From Okeania sp. SIO1I7 (lineage in GTDB: Bacteria; Cyanobacteriota; Cyanobacteriia; Cyanobacteriales; Microcoleaceae): a stretch of DNA of 64,000 nt. Shown here in pieces: positions 8,804 through 17,454 of this stretch (positions are counted from its first letter, which is position 1; each line of letters begins with the position of its first letter). Location of the stretch: contig JAAHGF010000004.1 of assembly GCA_010672585.1 (NCBI GenBank), positions 686,121 to 750,120 of the forward strand, read 5' to 3'. The position numbers and the translations under genes were made by a program. The notes under the pieces were generated by a model. It made no database searches, was not told the origin of the DNA, and saw only the letters and a list, made by a program, of their open reading frames with translations.

Positions 8804-9433
8804 ATGTTACCAATTATTCCACCTCCGAAAGGGTTCAGAATATTTTATTTGCCTAAAAGGGACCTCCTATTAGTTTACCGTCCCAACGGTATGACATACT
8901 TACTTATATTCTCAGTTATCTGCTTTTTCATATGGATACTATTTTGTTTTTTTATTGCTACATTGCTAATAACTTCATTTATCCTGACTCAAGATTATTT
9001 GATTAGTATTTTGACTTTTCTATTTTTTTTCATCCCTTTAGTTTTGTATTTTTTTGCTGCTAAAATATTTAATCAAGTCTATATAATTTTCTATTTTTTT
9101 CTAGGTAAATTAAGTTTTAACTTTAGATTTAATTGCTTAATTTTCACCAAAAACATAGGTGTTTTAACAAATGAAATACAAGAAATTAAACGGTCAAAAA
9201 TTAAATATGTACAACAAGTTAAAACTAGCGGTTTTAAAGGAAATAGATTTGCATCATGGGGCTTATTAATCAAAACAGCAAATCGAGAGTATAATCTTCT
9301 TTCCTATCAATCTTATGACAAAACTAAATGGCTAGGTAATGTTATTGCCGCATGGGCTAAAGTCAAGTACCTGCAATTATCGAAGGAGTCAGGATTCAGG
9401 AGGACCGAGTCAGGAGTTAGAAGTAAGAGTTAA
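8804..9433 (+). CDS. Hypothetical membrane protein
   Basis: A 209-residue protein with two or three strongly hydrophobic stretches (about residues 31-60, 66-84 and 90-100) followed by a soluble tail of beta-strand character (NEIQEIKRSKIKYVQQVKT, NREYNLLSYQSYDKTKWLG). This looks like a two-helix membrane anchor with a small cytoplasmic domain, possibly PH-like, but no family is recognised. The last ~15 residues (ESGFRRTESGVRSKS) are coded by the intergenic tandem repeat GAGTCAGGA, so the native end was probably lost. Its place between the aldehyde oxidoreductase and xdhC may be accidental. Confidence 0.6.
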   Translation: MLPIIPPPKGFRIFYLPKRDLLLVYRPNGMTYLLIFSVICFFIWILFCFFIATLLITSFILTQDYLISILTFLFFFIPLVLYFFAAKIFNQVYIIFYFFLGKLSFNFRFNCLIFTKNIGVLTNEIQEIKRSKIKYVQQVKTSGFKGNRFASWGLLIKTANREYNLLSYQSYDKTKWLGNVIAAWAKVKYLQLSKESGFRRTESGVRSKS

Positions 9434-9675
9434 TTAAAACAATAACAGAAGGCAGAAGCAAGAAGGAAGAAGGAAGAACCGAAGTTGAAAAAATCTTACT
9501 TTGTCTGAGTTTTAAGCTTTTGATCTATCCTAACTTTTCCCTCAACTGATATACTTGGAGTCTACTGGAATTTATCAAAAATATCAAATAATATCAAGTC
9601 TTATTAATTAGCCATAATAAAAATGTTTTCTCTGATAAATTTCTCCCTGTTCCCTGTTTCCTAAATGTTTTATTA
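9434..9675. other. Short intergenic region
   Basis: It starts with AAGGCAGAAG-type tandem units and is otherwise AT-rich. No hairpin or gene is seen. The promoter of the XdhC/MocA pair should lie here. Confidence 0.4.
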
Positions 9676-10770
9676 ATGAAAGAATTACAAGATATTATTG
9701 CAACTTACACCAAACTCAAACACTCTAATGAAACCTTCGCCCTCGCTACTATTGTCAAAGTTGCGGGTTCCACATATCGCCGAGCTGGGGCCCGAATGTT
9801 GATGACTGCTAAAGGAGAAATGGTCGGTTCCCTCAGTGGTGGTTGTCTCGAAGGTGATGTTTTGGAACAAGGACAAGAGGTAATGAGTTCCGGTAAGTAT
9901 CGCCTTGTTACCTATGACACAACTTCTGAAGCAGATATTATCTGGGGTCTGGGAATGGGTTGTCAGGGAATAGTTGATGTATTCATCGAACCTCTATCCG
10001 GTGAAAAGGGAGTAGACTTAATGTCATTTTTTGCTGACTGTCTTCAGCATAGGCAACCAGGAGTTTTAGTGACTGTGTTTAGAAGTCAAGCTGCGGAGCA
10101 ATATCATTTGATGTTATCTCCGGATGGTAATTTTACTACTAAAATAACTGATAATTCCCTAGTTCAACTATTAGTAGATCGTGCCAAAAAAGCCCAGAGT
10201 TCGGGTAAGTCATTTCAAATATCTATTAATAATATAGAAGCCTTTATTGAGGTCATTTACCCACCGCTACCCCTAGTAATATTTGGTGCTGGCCATGATG
10301 CCATACCTGTCACATCTTTTGCCAAACAATTAGGATGGTATGTCACAGTATTAGACTGTCGTCCTGCTTATGCCACATCTGCTAGATTTCCAGAAGCAAA
10401 TTCCATAGTTATTTCCGAATATGAAAAACTACCAAAATCGGTAATATTAGATAAAAAAACTGTAGCAGTTGTAATGACTCATAACTATCTCTATGATTTG
10501 ACAATTCTCAAAAATATTTTACCTTTGTCTTTACGTTATTTAGGAATACTAGGACCCCGCAGAAGAACCGAAAAATTATTAGCAGAAATTCCTATAGATG
10601 AGCAATACAAAAAACGTTTATATGCTCCAGTTGGTCTAGATATTGGTGCTGATAATCCACAAGAAATTGCTTTAGCTATTATTGCAGAAATTCAAGCAGT
10701 AATTTCTAATCGTTCGGCAGGTTTTTTACGTCATCGTAACCTACCAATTCATAGTCAAAATAATGAATAA
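9676..10770 (+). CDS. xdhC: XdhC/CoxI-family molybdenum cofactor chaperone
   Basis: Proteins of this family bind the molybdenum cofactor, help its sulfuration and hand it to xanthine-oxidase-type enzymes; PaoD does this for PaoABC. The N-terminal XdhC_CoxI domain contains ATIVKVAGSTYRRAGARM and VGSLSGGCLEGDVLEQ (about residues 25-70). The C-terminal Rossmann-like domain begins VIFGAGHDAIPVTSFAKQLG (about residue 202) and ends with GLDIGADNPQEIALAIIAEI. At 364 residues it is a full-length two-domain form. It overlaps the next gene by 8 bases. With that partner it forms the maturation half of the PaoABC-like locus upstream. Confidence 0.9.
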   Translation: MKELQDIIATYTKLKHSNETFALATIVKVAGSTYRRAGARMLMTAKGEMVGSLSGGCLEGDVLEQGQEVMSSGKYRLVTYDTTSEADIIWGLGMGCQGIVDVFIEPLSGEKGVDLMSFFADCLQHRQPGVLVTVFRSQAAEQYHLMLSPDGNFTTKITDNSLVQLLVDRAKKAQSSGKSFQISINNIEAFIEVIYPPLPLVIFGAGHDAIPVTSFAKQLGWYVTVLDCRPAYATSARFPEANSIVISEYEKLPKSVILDKKTVAVVMTHNYLYDLTILKNILPLSLRYLGILGPRRRTEKLLAEIPIDEQYKKRLYAPVGLDIGADNPQEIALAIIAEIQAVISNRSAGFLRHRNLPIHSQNNE

Positions 10771-11356
10771 ATCTATCGGAATTATAATTTTAGCTGCTGG
10801 TGCATCAACTCGCTTGGGTCAGCCCAAACAATTATTGATTTACAAAGGGAATAGTTTGATTTTCAATACTGTTGAAATTGCTGTTAATTCTGGTTGTTCG
10901 CCAATTATTGTAGTGCTTGGTGCTTATGCCGATTTAATACTTCCTGAAATTAGTAATTTCCCAGTAAAAATAGTCGAAAATTCTGATTGGCAGGAGGGAA
11001 TGAATACTTCGATAGGAGCTGGTATTAATACTTTGCAAACTACTCAAGAAATTATAGAAGCAGTAATAATAATGGTTTGCGACCAGCCTTTTTTATCTAC
11101 TAATTTAATCCAGAAAATGATTGATGTTTATTATTTAAAATCAAATCCAATAGTTGCTTCTGAATATGCTGGTGTTTTAGGGGTTCCGGCTTTATTTAGT
11201 TCTAGCCTTTTTCCAGAAATGCTCAACTTAAAAACAGATAAAGGTGCTAAACAAATAATCAATAAATATTCACGCCAAGTTGCAACAGTTAATTTTCCTA
11301 GAGGAGAAATAGATATTGATACTTTTACTGATTATGAATCTCTAAGAAGGGAGTAG
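10763..11356 (+). CDS. mocA: MocA/MobA-like molybdopterin nucleotidyltransferase
   Basis: Family of NTP:molybdopterin nucleotidyltransferases; MocA adds CMP to make MCD, the cofactor form used by PaoC-type enzymes. The N-terminal nucleotide loop is IIILAAGASTRLGQPKQLL (residues 7-25), with the Mg-binding motif VMVCDQPFL near residue 109 and a GVLGVPALFSSSLF segment. At 197 residues it has the usual length. The 8-base overlap with xdhC makes translational coupling likely. MocA rather than MobA is inferred from the neighbouring xanthine-oxidase-type enzyme; CTP versus GTP use cannot be read from the sequence with certainty. Confidence 0.8.
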   Translation: MNKSIGIIILAAGASTRLGQPKQLLIYKGNSLIFNTVEIAVNSGCSPIIVVLGAYADLILPEISNFPVKIVENSDWQEGMNTSIGAGINTLQTTQEIIEAVIIMVCDQPFLSTNLIQKMIDVYYLKSNPIVASEYAGVLGVPALFSSSLFPEMLNLKTDKGAKQIINKYSRQVATVNFPRGEIDIDTFTDYESLRRE

Positions 11357-11548
11357 ATTAATAATTAATAATTAATAATTAATAATTAATAATTACCGAA
11401 TAATTAAGGTTTAAAGCCTCTCATTTTAAGTTAAGCATTAGTTTTCCTACCTCTTCCCTCTTTCTTTTCCCTTACCTTCGCTATACAATACTGATACTAC
11501 CGGAAATGATATTAGTTTGTCAAATCATTCACTCAAATTAGGATAATT
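11357..11548. repeat. Tandem AATTAATAATT units and a decayed family A fragment
   Basis: ATTAATAATTAATAATTAAT tandem units directly follow the mocA stop, then CGAATAATTAAGGTTTAAAGCCTCTCATTTTAAG, a truncated family A left end without the remaining element. Confidence 0.6.
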
Positions 11549-11989
11549 ATGAATACTCAAAACCATCTTCGTAACCTCCAACATCAAACAATTCTTGAAC
11601 GTGCTAAACATCCACAAAATCAAGGAAAAACAAACCCTATAGACCGCTATCAAATAGGAGATAACCCCTTATGTGGCGATCGCATTGAACTGACAATAAA
11701 ATTTAGTCAAACAAAGCAAATTATAGAAGATATAAAATTTCAAGGAAAAGGCTGTGTATTAACCATTGCTTCCGCAGATTTAATGGCAGAAATATTGTTA
11801 GGAAAAACTAGAGAAGAAGCATTAGAAATAACAGAACAATTTCGTCAAATGCTCAAAGGAGAAATTAGTCTTTCCGATAATTTACCAAAACTGAATATAT
11901 TTCAAGGAGTTTCACAATTTCCCATCAGAATTAAATGTGTTTTACTAAGTTGGCACACCCTGAAAACAGCACTAGAATCACCAAATTAA
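11549..11989 (+). CDS. sufU: SufU/IscU-like Fe-S cluster scaffold or sulfur-transfer protein
   Basis: A 146-residue protein of the IscU/NifU-N fold. The three conserved Cys are in NPLCGDRIEL, GKGCVLTIASADLM and RIKCVLLSWHTLKTAL. The insert between the second and third Cys is longer than in IscU, as in SufU, where it helps bind zinc and accept sulfur from SufS. Cyanobacteria normally use NfuA and SufBCD, so a SufU-type protein is an addition. It lies 192 bases after the molybdenum-cofactor genes and might serve the Fe-S clusters or sulfuration of the neighbouring oxidoreductase; this is inference. Confidence 0.85.
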   Translation: MNTQNHLRNLQHQTILERAKHPQNQGKTNPIDRYQIGDNPLCGDRIELTIKFSQTKQIIEDIKFQGKGCVLTIASADLMAEILLGKTREEALEITEQFRQMLKGEISLSDNLPKLNIFQGVSQFPIRIKCVLLSWHTLKTALESPN

Positions 11990-12046
11990 AGAAGCACATC
12001 AGCGTTCATTTTTCAGCGATAAGTAGATTTTTTTTGAGTATTTAAT

Positions 12047-12316
12047 GTAGGGTGCGTTGCAACGCACCTATACAAATTAGTGGCAACAAAGTTAAGCTTT
12101 TGTATATCTATATATTATTATAAAAATTACTAAAATGTATTTGAATAGAATAGCAATTAAATTCAGCACCGATACTAATTAGTATTTAATTATATAGGGT
12201 GCATTGCAACGCACCTATACAAATTAGTGGTAACAAAGTTGAGCTTTTGTATATCTATACATTATTCTGAAAATCACTAAAATGTGTTTGAATAGAATAG
12301 CAATTAAATTCAGTAA
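12047..12316 (+). repeat. Direct duplication of a ~120-bp unit
   Basis: Units at about 12047-12166 and 12198-12316 share GGGTGC(G/A)TTGCAACGCACCTATAC, AAATTAGTGG, AACAAAGTT, GCTTTTGTATATCTATA, CACTAAAATGT and TTTGAATAGAATAGCAATTAAATTCAG. Each starts with the hairpin GGTGCGTTGCAACGCACC. The second unit ends 10 bases before the ATG of the decayed Trypco1 gene and may carry its leader. Confidence 0.85.
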
Positions 12317-12325
12317 TGAACATAT

Positions 12326-12667
12326 ATGGCCACCAGATTAATTAAACTAGAAGATGGGATTTTAGTTGAAGCAGAAGTTCCAGACAATGAAGCTAAACCA
12401 ATTTCTACTAATGTTATTAAAAAAGTTAAATCTAGTTTTGCTAAAGTTAAACCTATATTAATAAATATTAGTCGTCCAATTACTGAGGCTTGGCAATAAA
12501 TTAACAAAGATATGGAAATTGAACAAGCTGAGGTGGAAGTTAATCTTAACTTTGAAGGGGAAGGCAATCTATATATTCCAAAAGGAACAACTGGTACAAA
12601 TTTAAAAGTTCAATTAGTGCTGAAACCGAAAAAATCATACCAAATCTCTCTTAAAAAAGTAGATTAA
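12326..12667 (+). pseudogene. Trypco1 (trypsin-co-occurring domain) protein, broken by one in-frame stop
   Basis: The frame from ATG 12326 reads MATRLIKLEDGILVEAEVPD..., hits TAA at 12497-12499 after EAWQ, and continues in the same frame to a natural TAA at 12665. Apart from that stop it codes for 112 residues. The pattern of an N-terminal strand pair and a C-terminal AEVEVNLNFEGEGNLYIPKG...NLKVQLVLKP fits the small CU044_2847/Trypco1 family, partners of trypsin-like proteases in bacterial conflict systems. A trypsin remnant follows directly, which supports the call. Alternatives are a read-through stop or two short proteins. Confidence 0.65.
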
Positions 12668-12781
12668 AAAGCTAAGAATAATTAAACAAATTAAGGGCTA
12701 TATTGGCTACTTTAGACATTTATTTATCTGCAATTGTTACTCTACTATCATAGAAGGATTTAGAACAATCTATTGTTTTAA

Positions 12782-12949
12782 TTACCAGTACTATTGACAA
12801 ATAAAGCAAATGTTATTGGTACTGGATTTCCTTTTGATCGGGAGCAAAATTATACTGATTTTCTAACTTGTGCCCATGTTGTTGAAAATGTGGGTAGAAA
12901 AGAGAATGTATTGGCAAATAATATTCCCTCGAATATTCCCTTGCTATAA
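12782..12949 (+). pseudogene. Trypsin-like serine protease fragment
   Basis: The frame gives LPVLLTNKANVIGTGFPFD then REQNYTDFLTCAHVVENVG and ends at TAA 12947. GTGF...FLTCAHVVE is the catalytic-His segment of trypsin/HtrA-type proteases (V.GTGF..FLT.AHVV). Neither the Asp nor the GNSGG segment follows. The piece is bounded by stops and lies 115 bases after the Trypco1 relic, so the pair once formed a Trypco1-protease module. Confidence 0.65.
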
Positions 12950-13392
12950 CAAGATAAAAGTTAATATCATTACCACATTAGAAAAGCCATTAATAGCAAA
13001 TATTTCCCCATAAATCTGTCTAATTTGATTACTTTACCTAATTTACTTAGGGATATGATGAATCATGTTGAGATACCACGCCTAACTGTAGACTCTTCGC
13101 AGAGCAAAATGTGCCTCTGACTTCCAGAGAAAAGTATTAACTAGCTATTAGCTTTTCCGTTCCGGAATGCTGCGCAAACAGCATTTAGCTAGCCTCTTGC
13201 AGAGGAACTGCGTTAACAGCTAAAAATCCAAGAGTTAGGTGTCCCTCACTATATTTGAAAAATTAGTGGTGCGCCTTTTATGGTGGATTAAAATCCCCAT
13301 TATACACCTTGAGAAGCTGTTAACAAAGTTCCTCCGCAGGAGGCTAGCTGACCGCTGACCGCTGACCGCTGACTGCTATTTCAACTGTTATT
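12950..13392. other. Intergenic region with short palindromic repeats
   Basis: No gene is seen. It contains GGAATGCTGCGCAAACAGCA (near 13164), a copy of a short palindromic repeat that recurs at 29720 and 36945, plus GTTCCTCCGCAGGAGGCTAG and three GACCGCTGAC units immediately before the SulP gene. Confidence 0.5.
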
Positions 13393-14901
13393 GTGCTAGA
13401 AATGGGGAAAATGAAACATAATATCTTAACCAAACAAGCCTGGTTTTCCAATGTCCAAAAAGATTTATTAGCAGGCGCTGTAGTCGCTTTAGCCTTAATT
13501 CCTGAAGCCATTGGTTTTTCTATTATTGCTGGTGTCGATCCGAAAGTAGGGTTGTATGCTTCATTTTGTATTGCTATTGTGACAGCTTTTTTAGGTGGGC
13601 GACCGGGAATGATTTCCGCAGCAACCGGAGCTATGGCATTGCTGATGACAAGCTTAGTTAAAGATTATGGTTTAAATTATCTATTCGCAACCACTATTCT
13701 CACAGGTATCCTGCAAATTTTTCTAGGATGGATTAAGTTAGGAAATCAAATGAGATTTGTTCCTAGAGCAGTGATGTTAGGATTTGTCAATGCTCTAGCA
13801 ATATTAATTTTTGATGCTCAATTAACTCAGTTTGAAGATGCTTCTATCTGGGTTTATATAATGGTAGCAGCAGGATTAGGAATTATTTACGGGTTGCCTC
13901 GCATCACTAAAGCAATACCTTCTCCTTTAGTTGCTATTGTTGTGATCACTGGGTTCGTACTAACTACGGGATTAGACATACCCACTGTAGGAGACATGGG
14001 AACATTACCCGATGCTCTACCCAGTTTTGCCCTACCAATAGTACCGCTCAACTTTGAAACCCTTGATATTATTCTGCCTTATGCTTTAGCACTTTCTTTA
14101 GTGGGGTTACTAGAATCATTCTTAACAGCTAATGTTATTGATGACCTCACCGATACTTCTAGTGATAAAAATCAGGAAGCAGTCGGACAAGGAATTGCTA
14201 ATATTGTCGCCGGATGTTTTGGTGGAATGGCAGGATGTGCGATGATCGGTCAGTCTATGATTAATATTGGGTCTGGTGGACGGACGCGACTCTCATCTCT
14301 GAGTTCAGGTATTTTTCTGTTTGTTTGTATTATTCTGCTCAATAATTGGGTAGCGCGTATTCCAATGGCGGCTTTGGTTGCAGTGATGATTATGGTGTCT
14401 ATCAGCACCTTCCATTGGGATTCTATTCGCAATCTTCGTCGAGTTCCCAAGAGTGAAACAGCAGTGATGATGACAACTGTGTTTATGACAGTTTTGACTC
14501 ATAACTTAGCTATTGGAGTAGTTGTTGGGGTGGCGTTGAGTGCAATTTTCTTCAGTCGTAAAATTGCTGCACTGATTTTCGTTGACTCTTATTTAAAAGA
14601 AAATGGTGTTGAGCGTGTTTACAGCGTTAATGGTCAAATATTTTTTGTTTCTGTGGAAAATTTTCTCAACACTTTTGATTTCCGGGAACATATAGAGTCT
14701 GTAACTATTGACCTAACTCATGCTCATTTATGGGATCAATCTGCTGTAGATGCAGTAGATAAAGTTGTACTACGTTTTCGCAGACGGGGTATTAAGGTAC
14801 ATTTAATTGGGTTGAATGAGGCGAGTGCAACTTTATTAGACCGTTTGACTACTCATTCTAGTAAACAAACTATTTTTAAAGAGGGACGGGTTATTCATTA
14901 G
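13393..14901 (+). CDS. SulP-family inorganic anion transporter with STAS domain
   Basis: Membrane carrier of the SLC26/SulP family for sulfate, bicarbonate or related anions. About 10-12 hydrophobic helices span residues 20-385, beginning [20 protein letters not shown], the family signature in helix 1. The STAS domain follows at about 395-500 ([19 protein letters not shown]..., [20 protein letters not shown]). At 502 residues it is shorter than BicA and its first helices differ from BicA, so bicarbonate transport should not be assumed. The GTG at 13393 is the farthest start; ATG 13402 or 13411 is equally plausible and conservation starts near [11 protein letters not shown]. Confidence 0.88.
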   Translation: MLEMGKMKHNILTKQAWFSNVQKDLLAGAVVALALIPEAIGFSIIAGVDPKVGLYASFCIAIVTAFLGGRPGMISAATGAMALLMTSLVKDYGLNYLFATTILTGILQIFLGWIKLGNQMRFVPRAVMLGFVNALAILIFDAQLTQFEDASIWVYIMVAAGLGIIYGLPRITKAIPSPLVAIVVITGFVLTTGLDIPTVGDMGTLPDALPSFALPIVPLNFETLDIILPYALALSLVGLLESFLTANVIDDLTDTSSDKNQEAVGQGIANIVAGCFGGMAGCAMIGQSMINIGSGGRTRLSSLSSGIFLFVCIILLNNWVARIPMAALVAVMIMVSISTFHWDSIRNLRRVPKSETAVMMTTVFMTVLTHNLAIGVVVGVALSAIFFSRKIAALIFVDSYLKENGVERVYSVNGQIFFVSVENFLNTFDFREHIESVTIDLTHAHLWDQSAVDAVDKVVLRFRRRGIKVHLIGLNEASATLLDRLTTHSSKQTIFKEGRVIH

Positions 14902-15711
14902 ATTTAGGGAGTAGGGAGTAGGGAGTAGGGAGTGGGGGAGTGGGGGAGTAGAGGAGTAGGGGAGTAGGGGAGCAGGGGAGTAGTAAACATAAGAATAATT
15001 AACACGAACTGACTGATAATTATCAAAAAGATTATTCGGTCTGTATTAATTATTTAATAATTGAAGTGTCGCCTAAGTATAGCATGACTTTCGGTAATTG
15101 GTATAAGAAGGAAGAAGAAATATCATGTCCGGATGATTAAGTGTAATAGACATCTCCAAGAATACAAAATAAAATCAATGACCGCACTAAATATATCAAT
15201 TATTTGCCCCTGCTCCCTACTCCCTCTTTTCTGGATATGTCTAATAAAAATGTTCTCCTCTAAATGTTGAATAAATATTCCAAATTTATACTCAGTTTCC
15301 AGTCTTCGCTCCTGAATTTACCGAAATATTGTGGTTTAAAGCCTCCCCTTTTAAGGGGGTAATAAATAAAAATTTTCATGATTAGTCAATCCTCTTCTTT
15401 TCAAGGAGAGGTAATTCTAAATTCTTAATTCTAAATTCTTAATTCTTGAAATCTACGACCTACCACCTGAGCGTACTACCCTAGCGGAGATAATAATAAC
15501 CTGTTAATTGAATGCTATGGCGCTACGCATTAAGGTGTTTGACATTTCTAAACCCTGTTAGCGTAGCTTTTCCGCATCGAAAACCCTTTAACAGTTTACT
15601 ATTCCCTATTCCCTATTCCCTATTTCCTAGGGCTATAATTGCCATATTATCCTGAATATGATAGGGTGAAAAAACTCCGATTGAATCACCTATATTTTTA
15701 CATCAAAACTA
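14902..15711. repeat. Repeat-rich intergenic region upstream of the Gfo/Idh gene
   Basis: It holds in order: GGGAGTA/GGGGAGT tandem units (14908-14978); a ~120-bp sequence (about 14968-15085, AAACATAAGAATAATTAA to AAGTGTCGCCTAAGTATAGC) repeated directly after the next gene; a family C miniature element (15149-15241, TA-flanked); a shortened family A copy (about 15333-15411); AATTCTAAATTCTT units; and CCCTATTCCCTATT units. No gene is visible. Confidence 0.7.
15149..15241. mobile_element. Miniature inverted-repeat element, family C, copy 2
   Basis: It begins GACATCTCC and ends GGATATGTC, flanked by TA at 15147-15148 and 15242-15243. At 93 bp it is a shortened relative of the 134-bp copy at 3966 and has no coding capacity. 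Confidence 0.7.
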
Positions 15712-16722
15712 ATGGAAATAGGAATTGCTATATTTGGCGCAGGTCGTTGGGGAACTCACCTAATTCGTAACTTCTGCAATCATCCTCAATCTCGTGTTGT
15801 CGCCATAGTAGACCCTAACCTAGAACAGTTGCAAGCAGTTCAAAAGCGCTTGGAATTGGACAAAGATATCGTATTACTAGAAGATTGGACAAAAGCTTTA
15901 GAGTTACCAGGAATAGAAGCAGTGGCGATCGCTACTCCTGCTTCCTCCCACTACAAAATTATTAGTGCTGCTCTGAAAAAAGGTTATCATGTTTTTTCGG
16001 AAAAACCTTTGACTCTTGAATATTCAGAGTCAGTGGAATTATGCGAATTAGCTGAACAACAACAATGTCAACTTTTTATCGATCATACTTATTTATTTAA
16101 TCCAGTTGTCCAAAGTGGTCAAGCTATTGTAGCAGAAGGTAAATTAGGAGAGTTACGCTATGGGTATGCTACACGCACTCATATTGAACCTGTTCGTCCA
16201 GATGTAGATGCTCTCTGGGATTTAGCAATTCACGATATCTGTATTTTGAACAATTGGCTCCATCAAAAACCTGTGGAGGTACAAGCAAATGGTACGGTTT
16301 GGCTACCTCAACAACCCCCACAATCAGATTTAGTGATGGCTAAACTAACTTATCCTAGTGGTTTTCAAGCTTTTTTACATTTATGTTGGCTAAATCCTGA
16401 TAAACAACGTCGTTTAGGAGTAGTAGGTACTCAAGGAACATTGATTTTTGATGAAATGTCAGCAGATGCACCTTTAGTTATTCAGCATGGTCATTTAGAA
16501 GAAAAAAATAATCGCTGGAAAGCAGTAGGTGTCAGTCGGGAAGTTCTAGCGATCGCCAAAGCTGAACCTTTAGCTCAAGTATGCAATGAATTTTTAAATT
16601 GTATTCGTCAAAATACTGCTTCACAAATTTCTTCTGGTTGGGTCGGTGCTGAATTAGTGGGAATCTTATGTGCTTTAAATGATTCTCTTCAGCAAGGAGG
16701 AAAAGTAATACCAATTCAATAA
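15712..16722 (+). CDS. Gfo/Idh/MocA-family NAD(P)-dependent oxidoreductase
   Basis: Sugar or cyclitol dehydrogenase family. The N-terminal Rossmann domain starts IGIAIFGAGRWGTHLIRNF (residues 3-21), with IVDPN at the end of strand 2 and AIATPASSHYKI near residue 73. The catalytic-domain signature SEKPLTL has Lys98, the conserved proton-relay residue, and WDLAIHDICILNNWL supplies the conserved His and Asp of the active site. At 336 residues it is of normal length. The substrate cannot be predicted; close relatives often sit in sugar nucleotide or exopolysaccharide loci, but no such genes are nearby. The gene is bracketed by direct repeats. Confidence 0.88.
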   Translation: MEIGIAIFGAGRWGTHLIRNFCNHPQSRVVAIVDPNLEQLQAVQKRLELDKDIVLLEDWTKALELPGIEAVAIATPASSHYKIISAALKKGYHVFSEKPLTLEYSESVELCELAEQQQCQLFIDHTYLFNPVVQSGQAIVAEGKLGELRYGYATRTHIEPVRPDVDALWDLAIHDICILNNWLHQKPVEVQANGTVWLPQQPPQSDLVMAKLTYPSGFQAFLHLCWLNPDKQRRLGVVGTQGTLIFDEMSADAPLVIQHGHLEEKNNRWKAVGVSREVLAIAKAEPLAQVCNEFLNCIRQNTASQISSGWVGAELVGILCALNDSLQQGGKVIPIQ

Positions 16723-16741
16723 ATGTGTGCTACATTTTTTT

Positions 16742-16870
16742 GAGCAGGGGAGTGAGGGATTAGGGGAGAAGTAAACATTAGAATAATTAATACGCTACTG
16801 GCGTGCTAATTATCAAAAATGTCATTCTGCCTGTGTTAATTACTTAATAATTGAAGTTTCACCTAAGTTA
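16742..16870 (+). repeat. Second copy of the direct repeat flanking the Gfo/Idh gene
   Basis: GAGCAGGGGAGT, then AAACATTAGAATAATTAATA, TAATTATCAAAAA, TTCTGCCTGTGTTAATTA, TTAATAATTGAAGT and CACCTAAGT match 14968-15085 in the same order and orientation with scattered differences. Confidence 0.75.
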
Positions 16871-16957
16871 AGCATTTTTTTTTGCACGCTTAGTATTATA
16901 CCAGTTTAATAAATGTTTGCTACAAATATTTATTAAGTTAATAATTTTTTGCTGTTT

Positions 16958-17394
16958 TATACCAAATTAATATGAAGCTGCATAGAATAAAATAATATAT
17001 TAATTAGGGCTTGCTGATTAAATATCAAAGTATTGACATATAAAGAGTTTAGCCTTTTTGGAGCCTTGAAAAAGTGCCTGGTATCACGTCTAAAACGCTC
17101 ATGCTAGGAGCGTATTTTAGGCGCATAGTTGGGCAGAAAAATCATTCTTACAATTGTTACTCCTACTTCCTCGCTCATTCCCCGTTCTTCCTTTCTTCCC
17201 CTCCACGGTCGGGGGAGGAGCGAGGGGTGGGTTGTCTCCTGTCTTCCCCTCCACCAGAGGGGTTAGGGGTGGGTTGTCTCCTACCCCTACCAAAAGACTC
17301 TTTCAGCAAACCCTAATTAGAGTTGACTGTAGATCGAGATAGACAAGTTAATAAATTTGATAATTCTGTACCACTTCAGATAAAATTGGTATAA
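16958..17394. mobile_element. Miniature element, family D, interrupted by a family B element
   Basis: The left end TTATACCAAATTAATATGAA and the right end (inverted, TTATACCAATTTTATCTGAA) are imperfect inverted repeats. An uninterrupted relative at about 28654-28777 in the opposite orientation shows that the ~130-bp element was split by a 307-bp family B insertion at 17007. Neither carries a transposase. Confidence 0.75.
17007..17313. mobile_element. Miniature inverted-repeat element, family B, copy 1
   Basis: Ends are GGGCTTGCTGATTAAAT and, inverted, GGGTTTGCTGAAAGAGTC, each flanked by TA. Internal landmarks are GTATTGACATATAAAGAG, TTTTAGGCGCATAGTTGGGC, AGAAAAATC and TCCCCTCCAC-type G/C-rich units. 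Copies: 32398-32559, 32774-33003, 38993-39251, 43875-44124 and a right-end piece ending at 55828. No reading frame is conserved; TA flanks suggest an IS630/Tc1-like source. Confidence 0.8.
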
Positions 17395-17454
17395 TATCCA
17401 ACACCTACGACCTACGACCTAACACCTAATTCTGTGCAACCGATAAAATTGGTA

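Noticed and set aside
13393..14901. BicA bicarbonate transporter for the SulP gene
   Set aside because: Same superfamily, but the first helices do not resemble BicA and the length is shorter; substrate left open.
17074..17342. Small Pro/Ser-rich frames with LSSPPRSGEERG-type sequence
   Set aside because: They translate family B element repeats in two frames and are not genes.
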